From Mycolicibacterium sphagni (GTDB lineage Bacteria > Actinomycetota > Actinomycetes > Mycobacteriales > Mycobacteriaceae): a stretch of DNA of 64,000 bases. The stretch covers positions 51,639 to 115,638 of the forward strand of contig NZ_NOZR01000021.1 of NCBI RefSeq assembly GCF_002250655.1. The letters run 5' to 3'. Position numbers and translations under genes: made by a program. The notes under the pieces are model-generated. The model was not told where the DNA came from, did no database searches, and worked only from the letters and a program-made list of their open reading frames with translations. Shown one piece after another: positions 42,254 through 51,167 of the stretch (the first letter of the stretch is position 1; each line of letters opens with the position of its first letter).

Positions 42254-44392
42254 CTACGTAGCGGGTGTTACGTCACTGCCCGAGCCTTTGACCGAAGCCT
42301 TGGCGCGACTCTGTGGCTGCACAGCCCTCTTGCCGCGGATAAACCCGCTGGCGGAGACCGCCACCGACAGAAGCGCCTGTTCGCCGTTGACGAACGGGTG
42401 GAAGCCGACCCCGGCGCCGCCGCGGCCCTTTACCGGGATGTCGGCGACTTCGGTGACCTTCCAGCCCTTTTCCGAGGTCGACAGGATCGCTTCGCCGTTC
42501 TGACACGTGAGCGGTAACGCAGCGATGACGGCGTCGTCGTCCCCGCTGAGCTTCACTCCGGCGACACCGTTGCCTGCCGCGCCCTGCGGATTCACCGCGG
42601 CGGGGTCGATGCGCAGCACCTTCCCGCGACGCGTCACCAGCGCCAAGTGGTGGCCCTCGGTCAGCACGCCTGACCGCACCAGTCCGGTGATGTCCGGCGC
42701 TACCGGGATGTCGCGGATCTTGAACGGCAGACCACTTCCGTTGGTGAACTTCACCCGCCCGTCGGACCAGACCGCCCACCCCAGGCCGGATGTCAGCAGC
42801 TCACCGTGACTGTCGGAGAACACTCCGCGATCATCAAGTCGCCACGCGGCGTTGGTCTTTCGCTCGCGGGCGCCGTCCTCGTCCGAACTGGAGGTCACCG
42901 GCACCGCTGCGAAGTCCAGCACGGTGCGCCGGTCGAACTCGGGGCCTTTGAACAGCTTGGCGGTCTCGACGAGTTCCTTGTCGATAACCACCCGGCGCGC
43001 GTCGGGGTTGCCCACCAACTCGGTCAGCTCGGCGAACTCGGCGTCCAGCTTCTCCGCTTCGGCCTGCAGTTCGATGACGTCGAGTTTCGTCAGACGCCGA
43101 AGTTGCAGCGCCAGAACGTAATCGGCCTGAACGGCATCGATCGCGAATCGCTCCTGCAGCCCGGTGCGGGCTTCATCGACGGTGTCGGAACCGCGGATCA
43201 CGGCCACTGCGGCGTCGATATCCAGATGGATGGTCATCAGGCCGGTCACCAGATGGCGCCGGTCGGTGACCTTGTCCAGCCGATACTCGCTGCGCCGCAG
43301 CACCACTGAATCGCGCAGGTGCAGGAAAGCGCTGATCAGCTCGCGGACGGTCCACCAGCGCGGCACCCGGTCCTCGTCGAGCGCGACCAGGCTCGCCGCG
43401 AACGTCGACTCCAGTGGTGTCAGGGCGAGCAGCTGGTCGCGGATCTGCTCGGCACTGTGGCCGCGTTTGGCGGTGACAACGATGCGCAGCCCGTTGCGGC
43501 GGTCGGTCAGATCCGACATGTCGGCCACCCCGGACATCTCTCCGGATTCGACCAGCGCCCGGATCCGTTCTTGCACAGTGTTGCTCGCGACTCCGGGCGG
43601 CAACTCGGTGATGACGACGTTCTTCCCGTCCACCGACACCGTGCCGCGGACCGTAAGCTGACCCCGCCCGGTGGTGATGTACTCCCGCAGCCCGGCCGTG
43701 CCCACCACGGTGGACCCGCAACCCCAGTCGGGGCCGGGGATGAGTTTCATCAACCTGTCGTCGGTCATGTTCGGGGTCTTCAGCAGCGCCCGGCAGGCGG
43801 CCATGATCTCGCGCGGGTTGTGCGCGGGCACCTTGGTGGCCCAGCCTTCGGCGATGCCGACGGCACCGTTGCACAGCAGCACCGGCCATTGGGCGGGCAG
43901 TACCGTGGGCTCGATCCATTCACCGTCGAACGTCGAGACCATCGGCACGGCGTGGTCGTTGAGTTCGGCGGTCAGTGCGGCACCGGGTGCCGACAGCCGC
44001 ATTTCGGTGTAGCGATCAGCGGCGGGGATGTCGCCTTGGATGCGAGGGAAAGCCCCTTGTCCGTCAATGACTTTCACGCGCTGGAACTCGGCAGCCATCA
44101 GTGCCGCCGCCCCGTACATCGACGCGCCTCCGTGCGGGTGCAGGTTGCCCGTTACGGCTGAGCAGACCTTGGAGGACTTCTGCGGCTTGTTTCCTGGCAG
44201 CAGTCGGGAGTCGTGCATCTGGTAGAGCAGCCGACGCTGGCCCGGCTTGAGCCCGTCGAACGCGGACGGGATGGCACGGTCACTGACGCTGTAGAGCGCG
44301 AAGGTCAGCTGGTAGTGGTTCCAGTAGTCGTCAGCGCTCTGATCGAGCACCAGATCCGGATTCTGCTCAGGAACATCCAGGGTGGCGGTCAC
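42254..44392 (-). CDS. second type II topoisomerase, subunit A (gyrA/parC-like)
   Basis: 712 residues from the GTG at 44392 with AGGAG seven bases before. GyrA breakage-reunion features: SDRAIPSAFDGLKPGQRRLLYQM, GNLHPHGGASMYGAAALMA, and the catalytic Tyr in AADRYTEMRLS. A coiled-coil and a C-terminal beta-pinwheel-like region with GKVLRIDPAAVNPQGAAGNGVAGVKL follow; it lacks the GyrA box QRRGGKG. Mycobacteria have a single gyrase; M. smegmatis also has TopoNM, which this pair most resembles. Overlaps nothing but is 8 bp from subunit B, so one operon. ATP-dependent decatenation is the likely role. Confidence 0.84.
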   Translation of the reverse strand: MTATLDVPEQNPDLVLDQSADDYWNHYQLTFALYSVSDRAIPSAFDGLKPGQRRLLYQMHDSRLLPGNKPQKSSKVCSAVTGNLHPHGGASMYGAAALMAAEFQRVKVIDGQGAFPRIQGDIPAADRYTEMRLSAPGAALTAELNDHAVPMVSTFDGEWIEPTVLPAQWPVLLCNGAVGIAEGWATKVPAHNPREIMAACRALLKTPNMTDDRLMKLIPGPDWGCGSTVVGTAGLREYITTGRGQLTVRGTVSVDGKNVVITELPPGVASNTVQERIRALVESGEMSGVADMSDLTDRRNGLRIVVTAKRGHSAEQIRDQLLALTPLESTFAASLVALDEDRVPRWWTVRELISAFLHLRDSVVLRRSEYRLDKVTDRRHLVTGLMTIHLDIDAAVAVIRGSDTVDEARTGLQERFAIDAVQADYVLALQLRRLTKLDVIELQAEAEKLDAEFAELTELVGNPDARRVVIDKELVETAKLFKGPEFDRRTVLDFAAVPVTSSSDEDGARERKTNAAWRLDDRGVFSDSHGELLTSGLGWAVWSDGRVKFTNGSGLPFKIRDIPVAPDITGLVRSGVLTEGHHLALVTRRGKVLRIDPAAVNPQGAAGNGVAGVKLSGDDDAVIAALPLTCQNGEAILSTSEKGWKVTEVADIPVKGRGGAGVGFHPFVNGEQALLSVAVSASGFIRGKRAVQPQSRAKASVKGSGSDVTPAT

Positions 44393-44400
44393 GGGTTCTC

Positions 44401-46434
44401 CTAGCTGAGGTCGAGAGCAAGGGTGTCGACGCGGGAGGCGACATCGGCCATCCACGTGCGCCGGCCCTCCGGCGGTCCGCCGAACAGAGTGTGGTGCAGT
44501 TTTGGATCGCCGTCGTCGAGGTGCACCCGAATCACGGTGCGCCGCTGCGGATCCAGCACGGTGTTCCAGAAGTCGTCGGCGTCCATCTCGCCAAGACCCT
44601 TATTGCGCTGCACCTCCACCTTGCGCTTGGAGGTGGCTTTCATCTGGGCTACCGCGGCGTCACGCTCGGACTCGTCCTGGCAGTAGATCCGCTCCTGGCC
44701 GTCCTTGACCACGAACAGGGGCGGCAACGTCACATAGACCATGCCGGCCTTGACCAGCGGGCGGTAGAAATCGAGGAACATCGAGATGAGGCTCGAGTTG
44801 ATGTTGCCGCCGTCGGGGTCGGCGTCGGAGGCGAACAAGATCCGGTCGTACCGACACGACTCCGGATCGCAGTTATCCCGCACACCGCACCCCAGGATGC
44901 GTTCAATCGAATCGAATTCGTCCTTGACCCGGGCTTTGCTCACGGTGAAGCCATAGACGTTGGGCGGCTTGCCTTTCAGCGGGAATGCTGCTTGGAAGGT
45001 GGCGTCGCGCGCCGCCTTGATGGTGCCAAGTGCTGAGTCGCCCTCGCACAGAAACAACTCCGCACCCGAGCCGCGACCACTTTCCCGGCTGGGCAGCAGC
45101 TTGGGCGGCAGTGACAGGTTCGTCCCCAGCCCCTTGGCTTTCGACGCCGCACGGGAGCGGGCTTTGGCACCCTCGGCACTGCGCCGTGCCCTGGCGGCCT
45201 CCAGCGCCAGCGTGGTCCACATCGACACGGCGTCCGCGTTGCCGGGGTTGGCGGCCCAGATGTTGACGCTGCGCGCCACTTCGGGGGCCATCGCCACGTT
45301 CAAGGACCGCGACGACACCGCAGTCTTGGCTTGGGAATCCCACGCGACGTCCGGCGCACGAGTGTCCACGGCCAGCGCGGTCACCGCCGCGAAGTCCTGA
45401 GGCTCCGGACCGTCCTCGCCTTTGGCCAGGCCCAGGTCTCGGATTCGGGAGGCGCGATCGGCCAGCGCCTCCGACAGGCCCTTGACCGCGGCCGTCAGAT
45501 GAGATCCGCCACCCGGGGTGCGCACGGTGTTGCAGAAAGCGGCGACAGTAGCCGGCTCGGCGGGGCCGGCCGTCAATGACCACCGGAACGGGGTCGGGCC
45601 GCGGCCGGTCGTGTATTCGCCCCGGCCTTCTACCACGGCACGGACGCCGGGCGCAGGGGTGCCCGCGGCGGCGCACATGAGGTCGAGCAGAGTATCGGTG
45701 CCCCACGGGCCATTGAACGGTTCGAGCAATTCGGGCCGGACCTCGTCGCCCGGCCAGCCTTCGTCGGTGACGATCAGCTGCACGCCCGGGGACATCCGCG
45801 CAGCCGCGTGGGCTCGCAGTAGTACCTCGTTGACATCCACGCTGGAATCGGGCACCACGGCCGGGTCGAACAGGATGCGCACTTCTGTGCCGTGTGCATC
45901 CGGCTTCCGGTTGCTCAAGCCGCGCAGTTTCTGCGTGTCGGAGCGCGTGAACGGAGCGTCTGGGTCGAACTCCTCGCCGTCGAACGTGCCAGGATAGCCA
46001 CGGCCGAAACTCTGCAGGTACGTCTTGCCGGCGCGGCGCACCGTCACATCGGTCCGCGCCGAGATGAAAACCGCTGCGGCAGCGCCGATCCCGTTCAACC
46101 CGGCCCCGGTGCTCGTGGCATCAGAGTGAGCGGAGAACTTGCCACCCGCCCGGGCGGTGCCCAGTGTCTTGACGATGCCGTTCTTCCCGGTCACGGGGTC
46201 GGAGTCGACGGGCAGACCACGACCGTCGTCGGCGACGCTGACCGATCCGTCAGCGTGCAAGGTGATGGTCACGCATGCCCCACCGTGGCTCGGATCGGCA
46301 ACCTCTTCGACCGCATTGTCAACCAACTCACGCAGCGCGGTGTTGAGCACGTCCAACCCGAGGTTCACCGCCGGCCGCAGGCGTGTGTGCTGGACATCGT
46401 CGAGTTCGGTGATGTCAGCCGCGGTGTAACTCAC
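44401..46434 (-). CDS. second type II topoisomerase, subunit B (gyrB/parE-like)
   Basis: 677 residues from a GTG that overlaps the stop of the small upstream gene (GTGA). GHKL ATPase: LRELVDNAVEEVADPS, VADDGRGLPVD, TSTGAGLNGIGAAAAVFIS. Transducer with QSQAKT-like DVAWDSQAKTAVSSR. TOPRIM: FLCEGDSALG with the catalytic Glu, and ILFASDADPDGGNINS, in which Pro replaces the usual Val of DADVDG. C-terminal RNKGLGEMDADDFWNTVLDP is the GyrB tail. TopoNM-type subunit; forms the enzyme with the subunit A gene. Confidence 0.86.
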   Translation of the reverse strand: MSYTAADITELDDVQHTRLRPAVNLGLDVLNTALRELVDNAVEEVADPSHGGACVTITLHADGSVSVADDGRGLPVDSDPVTGKNGIVKTLGTARAGGKFSAHSDATSTGAGLNGIGAAAAVFISARTDVTVRRAGKTYLQSFGRGYPGTFDGEEFDPDAPFTRSDTQKLRGLSNRKPDAHGTEVRILFDPAVVPDSSVDVNEVLLRAHAAARMSPGVQLIVTDEGWPGDEVRPELLEPFNGPWGTDTLLDLMCAAAGTPAPGVRAVVEGRGEYTTGRGPTPFRWSLTAGPAEPATVAAFCNTVRTPGGGSHLTAAVKGLSEALADRASRIRDLGLAKGEDGPEPQDFAAVTALAVDTRAPDVAWDSQAKTAVSSRSLNVAMAPEVARSVNIWAANPGNADAVSMWTTLALEAARARRSAEGAKARSRAASKAKGLGTNLSLPPKLLPSRESGRGSGAELFLCEGDSALGTIKAARDATFQAAFPLKGKPPNVYGFTVSKARVKDEFDSIERILGCGVRDNCDPESCRYDRILFASDADPDGGNINSSLISMFLDFYRPLVKAGMVYVTLPPLFVVKDGQERIYCQDESERDAAVAQMKATSKRKVEVQRNKGLGEMDADDFWNTVLDPQRRTVIRVHLDDGDPKLHHTLFGGPPEGRRTWMADVASRVDTLALDLS

Positions 46435-46697
46435 TGCTCGTCCTTTCCATCAAGGCCTGGGAAAAGAGGACCGAAGCGCGCAGCGCCCCGGCCGGCGATC
46501 CACTCGGCAAGCACGGGTATGCCGCCGAAATGGTAGTCCGCAGGGCGGACATCTTCGCGCAGCCTCGGCGGTGCACGGGCAGACTCTGTGGCCGATGTAA
46601 CTGAGACACCGTCGCGATACACCCGAACCGGATGGTCGGTCTTGGTCTTGTCGCCATCCGTCAGCTGGGCAAATGCTACTTCACTGACCGTCGCCAT
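46431..46697 (-). CDS. small protein coupled to the topoisomerase operon
   Basis: 88 residues from the ATG at 46697 (the frame is open further upstream to 46784 but the extension lacks coding character). VAFAQLTDGDKTKTDHPVRVYRDG and a C-terminal DYHFGGIPVLAEWIAGRGAARFGPLFPGLDG are the recognisable stretches. Its TGA overlaps the GTG of topoisomerase subunit B, so translation is coupled and all three genes form one operon. Unknown function; possibly a regulator or partner of the topoisomerase. Confidence 0.6.
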   Translation of the reverse strand: MATVSEVAFAQLTDGDKTKTDHPVRVYRDGVSVTSATESARAPPRLREDVRPADYHFGGIPVLAEWIAGRGAARFGPLFPGLDGKDEQ

Positions 46698-46877
46698 GCG
46701 GCACGCGTCTCGGCATTTGACAGCGTTCGCAGATCCATCTATCGACACGTGCGCCAATTGTCGGACGCGCACAGCTGGACTCATGACACGAAACCTTTGC
46801 GGGTGAAGTCCCCAGATTCATTGGATAGCCCTCTCGCGATGCGATTCCGCGCATTACGACGTTGGCGGGGAGGTTAG

Positions 46878-47909
46878 CTATCGGTGACAGGATTCGTAGG
46901 CGTCGAGGAGTGTGAGTTCGGCTGGGGAGGGCAGGTAGACCAGCGGGTCATATTTGGTGCAGCCGCCCACGGTGATCGCAACTGGGCCGCGAGCGTTGCC
47001 GGCGCCGCCGATGTGGCCCGATATTTGATCAGAGGCGGTGTAGAGGACCGGGCCGGGCAGCGTAGCGACGGCGGGTAAGTGTTTGCGGGCGAGATCGAGC
47101 GCGACGGCGACGTCGTGGGAATGAATTGTCTTCTCCGCAAACCAGATCGGCGGACTAACCGGACCGTTGATGGTGAGTCGATCGACGTGGGGGATGGCTT
47201 GATCGGAGTTGAGCGCATCCCAAACGCCGAGCTCAGCTGGCGTGGGATAGCGGGCCGAGGTTCTGATCTGTGCCGAGTGCAGCTTGCCGGCGCTGACGTC
47301 CCAGTCCATACCCGCAAGAGCCGAGAATCTGGAACACAGTGCCGTCAGGACCGTGGCGACGTCACGGTAGTCTGCCGTGTCCGCCATGGTAATGGTCGCT
47401 CTGTTCGACCGGCCGGCCTCCTGGGGGGCGAGCTGGCCGCCGGGGTGTTTGATGGTGGCGCGGAAGCGGACTGTGGCATGGGGGAATTCGCCTCGCAACG
47501 CGATCCAGTCACGAGATTGGTCGACGATCTGTCGATCATTAGCGATCGGGAGCCAGCCGCTATCGACGGCGAACAAGTCCCACCCGTGAGTGAGATCAAG
47601 TTCGGCTCGGTATCCCGTCAAGGCTGCGGTCCGCAGATCACGCAAATACCGGGATGTGACCTCCGCGACCTGATCACTACTGATTCCATCAGCCAACTCG
47701 GCCGTGATGGTGAAATTGATGAGCCCTTGCGCCGGGCTGTACGAGGTGCGGGTGTTGACTGCTGAAACACCAGGCAGGGAGCCGAGTTGGGCACCGAGGC
47801 GATCGATGTCATCGTGGCGATCGGGGGGCGTGGCCTGACAGCCGGTCAACAACAGCATCACTGCGGTGACCAACAGGGCAAGGGTGACGCGTTCGCGTCG
47901 GATCGGCAT
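46878..47909 (-). CDS. lipoprotein of unknown function
   Basis: 343 residues from the ATG at 47909, chosen to give a compact lipoprotein signal (LALLVTAVMLLLTGC-Q). Two repeated halves share a TVRFRATIKHPGG / TISFRITAELADG-like strand pattern and GYRAELDLTHGWDLFAVDSGW. Only two further Cys near the end (VGGCTKYDP and ESCHR). No enzyme motif. Likely a mycobacterial envelope lipoprotein. Confidence 0.68.
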   Translation of the reverse strand: MPIRRERVTLALLVTAVMLLLTGCQATPPDRHDDIDRLGAQLGSLPGVSAVNTRTSYSPAQGLINFTITAELADGISSDQVAEVTSRYLRDLRTAALTGYRAELDLTHGWDLFAVDSGWLPIANDRQIVDQSRDWIALRGEFPHATVRFRATIKHPGGQLAPQEAGRSNRATITMADTADYRDVATVLTALCSRFSALAGMDWDVSAGKLHSAQIRTSARYPTPAELGVWDALNSDQAIPHVDRLTINGPVSPPIWFAEKTIHSHDVAVALDLARKHLPAVATLPGPVLYTASDQISGHIGGAGNARGPVAITVGGCTKYDPLVYLPSPAELTLLDAYESCHR

Positions 47910-48417
47910 CGCGTCGCTGGGCCGAGAAACATTTGCGACGCTGGCGTCCGGCCCCTCGGTGGCGACCGCCGCTTCGAGTAGTCGATCGTCGGCGCTCACT
48001 CGAGTCCGATACCGGTCGTCGCGCGCCCGCTGTAGGAGCCGGAATTGCCGGTCGCACCAGACGAAGACAGACCTCGCTTCGAAGCAGTTCAAAACTCGCG
48101 TTCTCCATGGACGACTGACTCACTGCGTGCCGCCGGCGTCGCTCGTCGTTGTCACCGCGACGAGGGACTCCGCTGGTGGGACGGCACTCTGCCGTGCCCG
48201 AATGCTAACAACCTGCAATAGTTGCGAGCCCGCAACGAACCCGGGTAGGACCAAATTATGCGACGACAATCAGGAGGTCCTCAGGAGGTTGACGGCCAGA
48301 CGAGGGCGGAGCATTCTCCCTGATCTACGGCTAAGAATCCCAACGGGTTTGGCTGCAGCACTTAGGCGGCGCCTGCACCCTGGTTGACGTGACCCGCTCC
48401 TGGGCATTCCGTGAGGC
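47910..48417 (+). other. intergenic region with dubious short frames
   Basis: 508 bp between two divergent lipoprotein genes. Two AGGAGG-like motifs occur at about 48270-48290 and a 32-codon Arg-rich frame (beginning TARRGRSILPD) follows the second, but it has no convincing start and I do not call it. TTGACG at ~48383 could be a -35 for the beta-propeller lipoprotein gene. Confidence 0.4.
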
Positions 48418-49506
48418 ATGCGTCGTCTTTCGGCCACCGGCTGTTCCAGCCTGATCGGCATTGCCCTGGTCGCCTGTGGCGCTGGGCCCGGTTCGCCGGC
48501 CGCATCCTCGTCGAGCAGCATGGCGCCGTCGAGTTCAATGGCGCAGGTTTTCACCCCCACTCGCGCTCCTGCCGCCGAGCCGGGAAGCGCCGGGCCGCCA
48601 TCCGTGCCGGCGGCCGGCATGGTGGTACCGATCGGCAACGCACCGGAGGGAATCGTGATCGGCGCATCGGGCGTCGGGGCGGTCGCAGTACGTGACCCCG
48701 ACGGTGTCGAGTTCTTCGATGCCACCACCGGCGCTGTGCGCCAAACGATTCCGACGAACGGCGCGGCCCGGCACCTCGAGCTGGCCGGACCCGACGGGCC
48801 CGTCCTGGTACCACTGGAGCAGTCCAACGAGCTCGATGACCTGTCCCTGCCTGACGGAAAGGTGCTCTCCAGGGTGACGAGCGTCGGCCGCCAACCACAC
48901 GACGCCGCGCGCACCTCCGGGGGCACCGTCGTGGTGACCAACGAGGTGGGCGGCGGGGTGATCTTCGTGCGGGACGACGCCGTTGTCGGGTCGCTACCTG
49001 CGGGCCCCCTCCAGCCGGGAGGAGTTGCCGCCGTGGGCGATTACGCCGCCGTCGCCGACGTTGAGGGCAACGGAGTCTGGGTCTATGACGGCACTACCCG
49101 ACAGCAGGTCGCCCAGGCACCGGTCGGGGTGAAGCTGACCCACGCGTTGGGGCTATCGGATCAGCTGGCGGCGTTCGCCGACACCGACGGCGGCGCGGTA
49201 CTGATCGAGCGTGTCGATCCCCAGATCAGCCAGGTCGCCACAGTGGACGCCCCCGGCAAACCCTACGGCTTGGCATATGATGCCGCACGGCACCGGCTGT
49301 TCGTCACCCTGACCGCGTCGAACGTGCTGCGCGTCGTCGACCTCGCCGATCCGGCGACGCCACGGGTGCTCGGCGACGTCCCCACCGTGCAGCAGGCCAA
49401 TTCGGTCGCTGTCGACCCCCGCACCGGCGGTGTCGTGGTTACCGGCAGCGCCCCCGGCAGCAGCAGCTTGCAGCTCATCGGACCCGAGCTACTACCCGCC
49501 GGCTGA
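48418..49506 (+). CDS. beta-propeller (YncE-like) lipoprotein
   Basis: 362 residues. Signal peptide with lipobox (ALVACGAG) and a Ser/Ala linker, then a six- or seven-bladed propeller: repeated patterns such as VVVTNEVGGGVIFVRDD, YAAVADVEGNGVWVYDG, HRLFVTLTASNVLRVVDLAD and GVVVTGSAPGSSSLQLIG. Such surface propellers bind other proteins or small molecules. It converges with the hydrogenase operon, overlapping the last gene by 15 bp, so its 3' end and the operon's end face each other. No clear functional link to hydrogen metabolism. Confidence 0.75.
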   Translation: MRRLSATGCSSLIGIALVACGAGPGSPAASSSSSMAPSSSMAQVFTPTRAPAAEPGSAGPPSVPAAGMVVPIGNAPEGIVIGASGVGAVAVRDPDGVEFFDATTGAVRQTIPTNGAARHLELAGPDGPVLVPLEQSNELDDLSLPDGKVLSRVTSVGRQPHDAARTSGGTVVVTNEVGGGVIFVRDDAVVGSLPAGPLQPGGVAAVGDYAAVADVEGNGVWVYDGTTRQQVAQAPVGVKLTHALGLSDQLAAFADTDGGAVLIERVDPQISQVATVDAPGKPYGLAYDAARHRLFVTLTASNVLRVVDLADPATPRVLGDVPTVQQANSVAVDPRTGGVVVTGSAPGSSSLQLIGPELLPAG

Positions 49507-50316
49507 CGGCGTCACCGGCCCTTTCTGCGGTGGCGCTTGCATTTGGCGGGAAGTCGATCGCTGACCCGTCTGCCACTGGCAGCGGACCCGGTTAACCAGG
49601 TTCAGGGTCGAGCAGGTGGCGGCGGCCAGCGCTTCACGCCCCGGCCCGTCGATGGTGCCGCACACCCAGTCCCAGTGGGCGGCAACCGTCGCACCCGGCG
49701 CCGGTCGCGGGGCCAGTGACACCCCGTCGTGGCGGCGCCAACGGACCCGTTCGGGCACCGGGTCGCCGAGCACGAGGAGGCCACGGTCGTAGCGGACCGG
49801 CGGTGAGGTTATGAAGACATGGTCATCATCGACGGAATCTACGACGCCCCAGCGGATCCGGCAGGACTGCAGAATCCGGAGAGGATGACCGGGATCGGTA
49901 TCGAGGAAACGCACCCACGGATACACCGCGAACACGTGGAAACTGTGGTGAGCCAACACCGGTGAATGGTCGTCGATGTCCGCGAGCAGGCCGGTGGGCT
50001 GGCCGGGCAGCGCCGATCGCAACCGGTTCAGCATGCGGTGCCCGTCCACCCGCGCAAGCAGCGGGCCACCGACCCAGTAAGCCCGAACCACCTCGGAGTC
50101 CAGCGGGTCGTCGCGGCCGGACGCTGCCGCGATCTCCTCGAGATAGGGCCAGGCGCCGTCGAAGCCCTTGGCGTGCCGGTCGATGGCGGCCGGGCCGCGA
50201 CCGTTGATCAGTACCGACGAATCAGGTGGTCCGCAATAGCCCAGCTCGTTGGGTGGAAAGGCGTAGCTGGCGAACAACTCACGGCCGGGCAGTGGAGTGT
50301 TGGACACCGTGGTCAC
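49492..50316 (-). CDS. DUF6390-like hydrogenase-operon protein
   Basis: 274 residues, last gene of the hydrogenase operon; its ATG overlaps the HypC-like stop by 4 bp. LFASYAFPPNELGYCGPPDS and GLLADIDDHSPVLAHHSFHVFAVYPWVRFL (the latter as two segments) are well formed. A single Cys pair and several His are present but no classic metal motif. Proteins with this architecture recur at the end of actinobacterial group 1h hydrogenase operons and I believe they are DUF6390, though that label is from memory. Possible assembly or chaperone role. Confidence 0.7.
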   Translation of the reverse strand: MTTVSNTPLPGRELFASYAFPPNELGYCGPPDSSVLINGRGPAAIDRHAKGFDGAWPYLEEIAAASGRDDPLDSEVVRAYWVGGPLLARVDGHRMLNRLRSALPGQPTGLLADIDDHSPVLAHHSFHVFAVYPWVRFLDTDPGHPLRILQSCRIRWGVVDSVDDDHVFITSPPVRYDRGLLVLGDPVPERVRWRRHDGVSLAPRPAPGATVAAHWDWVCGTIDGPGREALAAATCSTLNLVNRVRCQWQTGQRSTSRQMQAPPQKGPVTPSAGG

Positions 50317-50573
50317 GGCTGACCCTTACCGGGTTCGTCGAGGCCCGATCCCATCAGCCGCAGGCCGGCCATCGCCTCGTCCGCGCCTGCCCTATCGGTC
50401 TTCTCGACCACGAAACCCATGTGGATGATCACCCAGTCGCCCGGGCAGAAAGTCTCTTCGGGCAGCATGCCGATGTTGACCTTGCGGTTCTCGCCCGCGA
50501 CATCGACCAGTGCCAGCTGATCGCCGTAACCATCCAGCATCCGGATCACCTGTCCTGGAATTCCGAGGCACAT
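50313..50573 (-). CDS. hypC: HypC/HupF-type hydrogenase maturation chaperone
   Basis: 86 residues starting MCLGIPGQVIRMLDG, the HypC signature in which the N-terminal Cys (after Met removal) carries the Fe(CN)2CO group and docks on HypD. Ends GDWVIIHMGFVVEK, then a polar tail. This is the second HypC of the window; the other (61417-61704) is in the hypFCDE operon. Being in the structural operon, this copy is likely dedicated to the group 1h large subunit, delivering the Fe centre or holding it open until Ni insertion. Confidence 0.88.
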   Translation of the reverse strand: MCLGIPGQVIRMLDGYGDQLALVDVAGENRKVNIGMLPEETFCPGDWVIIHMGFVVEKTDRAGADEAMAGLRLMGSGLDEPGKGQP

Positions 50574-50576
50574 CGC

Positions 50577-51044
50577 TCAGCCCTCCCGCAGCATCGTCAC
50601 CACTGTCTGCACTGCCAGCACGGCTTCGGGCACCGCGGCGTTGACCGCGTCGCTCAACCCGATTCCGTCTGCGACGGTCTGCACTTCGCAGCCGATCACC
50701 ACAGTCCGGGGCGCGGTGCCGCCGAGGGCGGCCAGGCTGGCGAACACCGCGCCGGGATCCATGCTGTGGGCATCGAACCCGTTTGGAGTCGACAGTGTTT
50801 CGTGATCGGCCTCGAAAACCCGGACGGTCCCGGGGGCGCCGCAGTCGGGGATGGCATCGACGAGCACCAGCGCGTCCCAGTCGTCGAGCAGGTCATAGGC
50901 CAAGTGCATGCCGCGGATGCCGTAATCGGTGACCCGGACCCGTTCGTCGGCCGGCTGAGCTGCCACATGCCGCAGCACCTCGGGACCGAATCCGTCGTCT
51001 CCGAGGAAGATGTTGCCGATGCCGGCGACGAGTATGCGCGACGT
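50577..51044 (-). CDS. hydrogenase maturation endopeptidase with unusual start
   Basis: 155 residues if translation starts at the ACG at 51044. The frame carries the HyaD/HybD-type N-terminus RILVAGIGNIFLGDDGFGPEV (here split as GIGNIFLGDDGFG), whose acidic residue binds nickel, plus DYGIRGMHLAYDLLDDWDALVLVDA (second conserved acidic position) and CEVQT. But no ATG, GTG or TTG occurs between the upstream in-frame TAA (51048-51050) and this motif: the codons are CCC ACG TCG CGC ATA. The next standard start, GTG at 50978, would delete the motif. GGAG ends about 10 bases before the ACG. Cleaves the large-subunit C-terminus after Ni insertion. Confidence 0.75.
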   Translation of the reverse strand, partial: TSRILVAGIGNIFLGDDGFGPEVLRHVAAQPADERVRVTDYGIRGMHLAYDLLDDWDALVLVDAIPDCGAPGTVRVFEADHETLSTPNGFDAHSMDPGAVFASLAALGGTAPRTVVIGCEVQTVADGIGLSDAVNAAVPEAVLAVQTVVTMLREG

Positions 51045-51047
51045 GGG

Positions 51048-51167
51048 TTACATGCTCCGCATCTTGAGGTAGCGGCGGATGTCGGGGACGGATATCACGC
51101 CCACCACCACGCCGCCGACGATGATGGCGCCAACCGCGGCCGTCGCTATCCACCCTATTGTTGCCAT
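51048..51167 (-). CDS. 39-residue DUF6893-like membrane peptide
   Basis: Too short for most gene callers. The ATG at 51167 overlaps the end of the upstream gene by 13 bp. One membrane helix (TAAVGAIIVGGVVVGVIS) is followed by a basic tail (DIRRYLKMRSM). Small DUF6893-type peptides recur inside actinobacterial hydrogenase operons. It could help anchor the complex to the membrane or stabilise it. Its stop is directly next to the start region of the maturation protease. Confidence 0.75.
   Translation of the reverse strand: MATIGWIATAAVGAIIVGGVVVGVISVPDIRRYLKMRSM

Noticed and set aside
48288..48387. Arg-rich small ORF before the beta-propeller lipoprotein
   Set aside because: Follows an AGGAGG-like motif too closely and has no convincing start codon; composition is low-complexity Arg.
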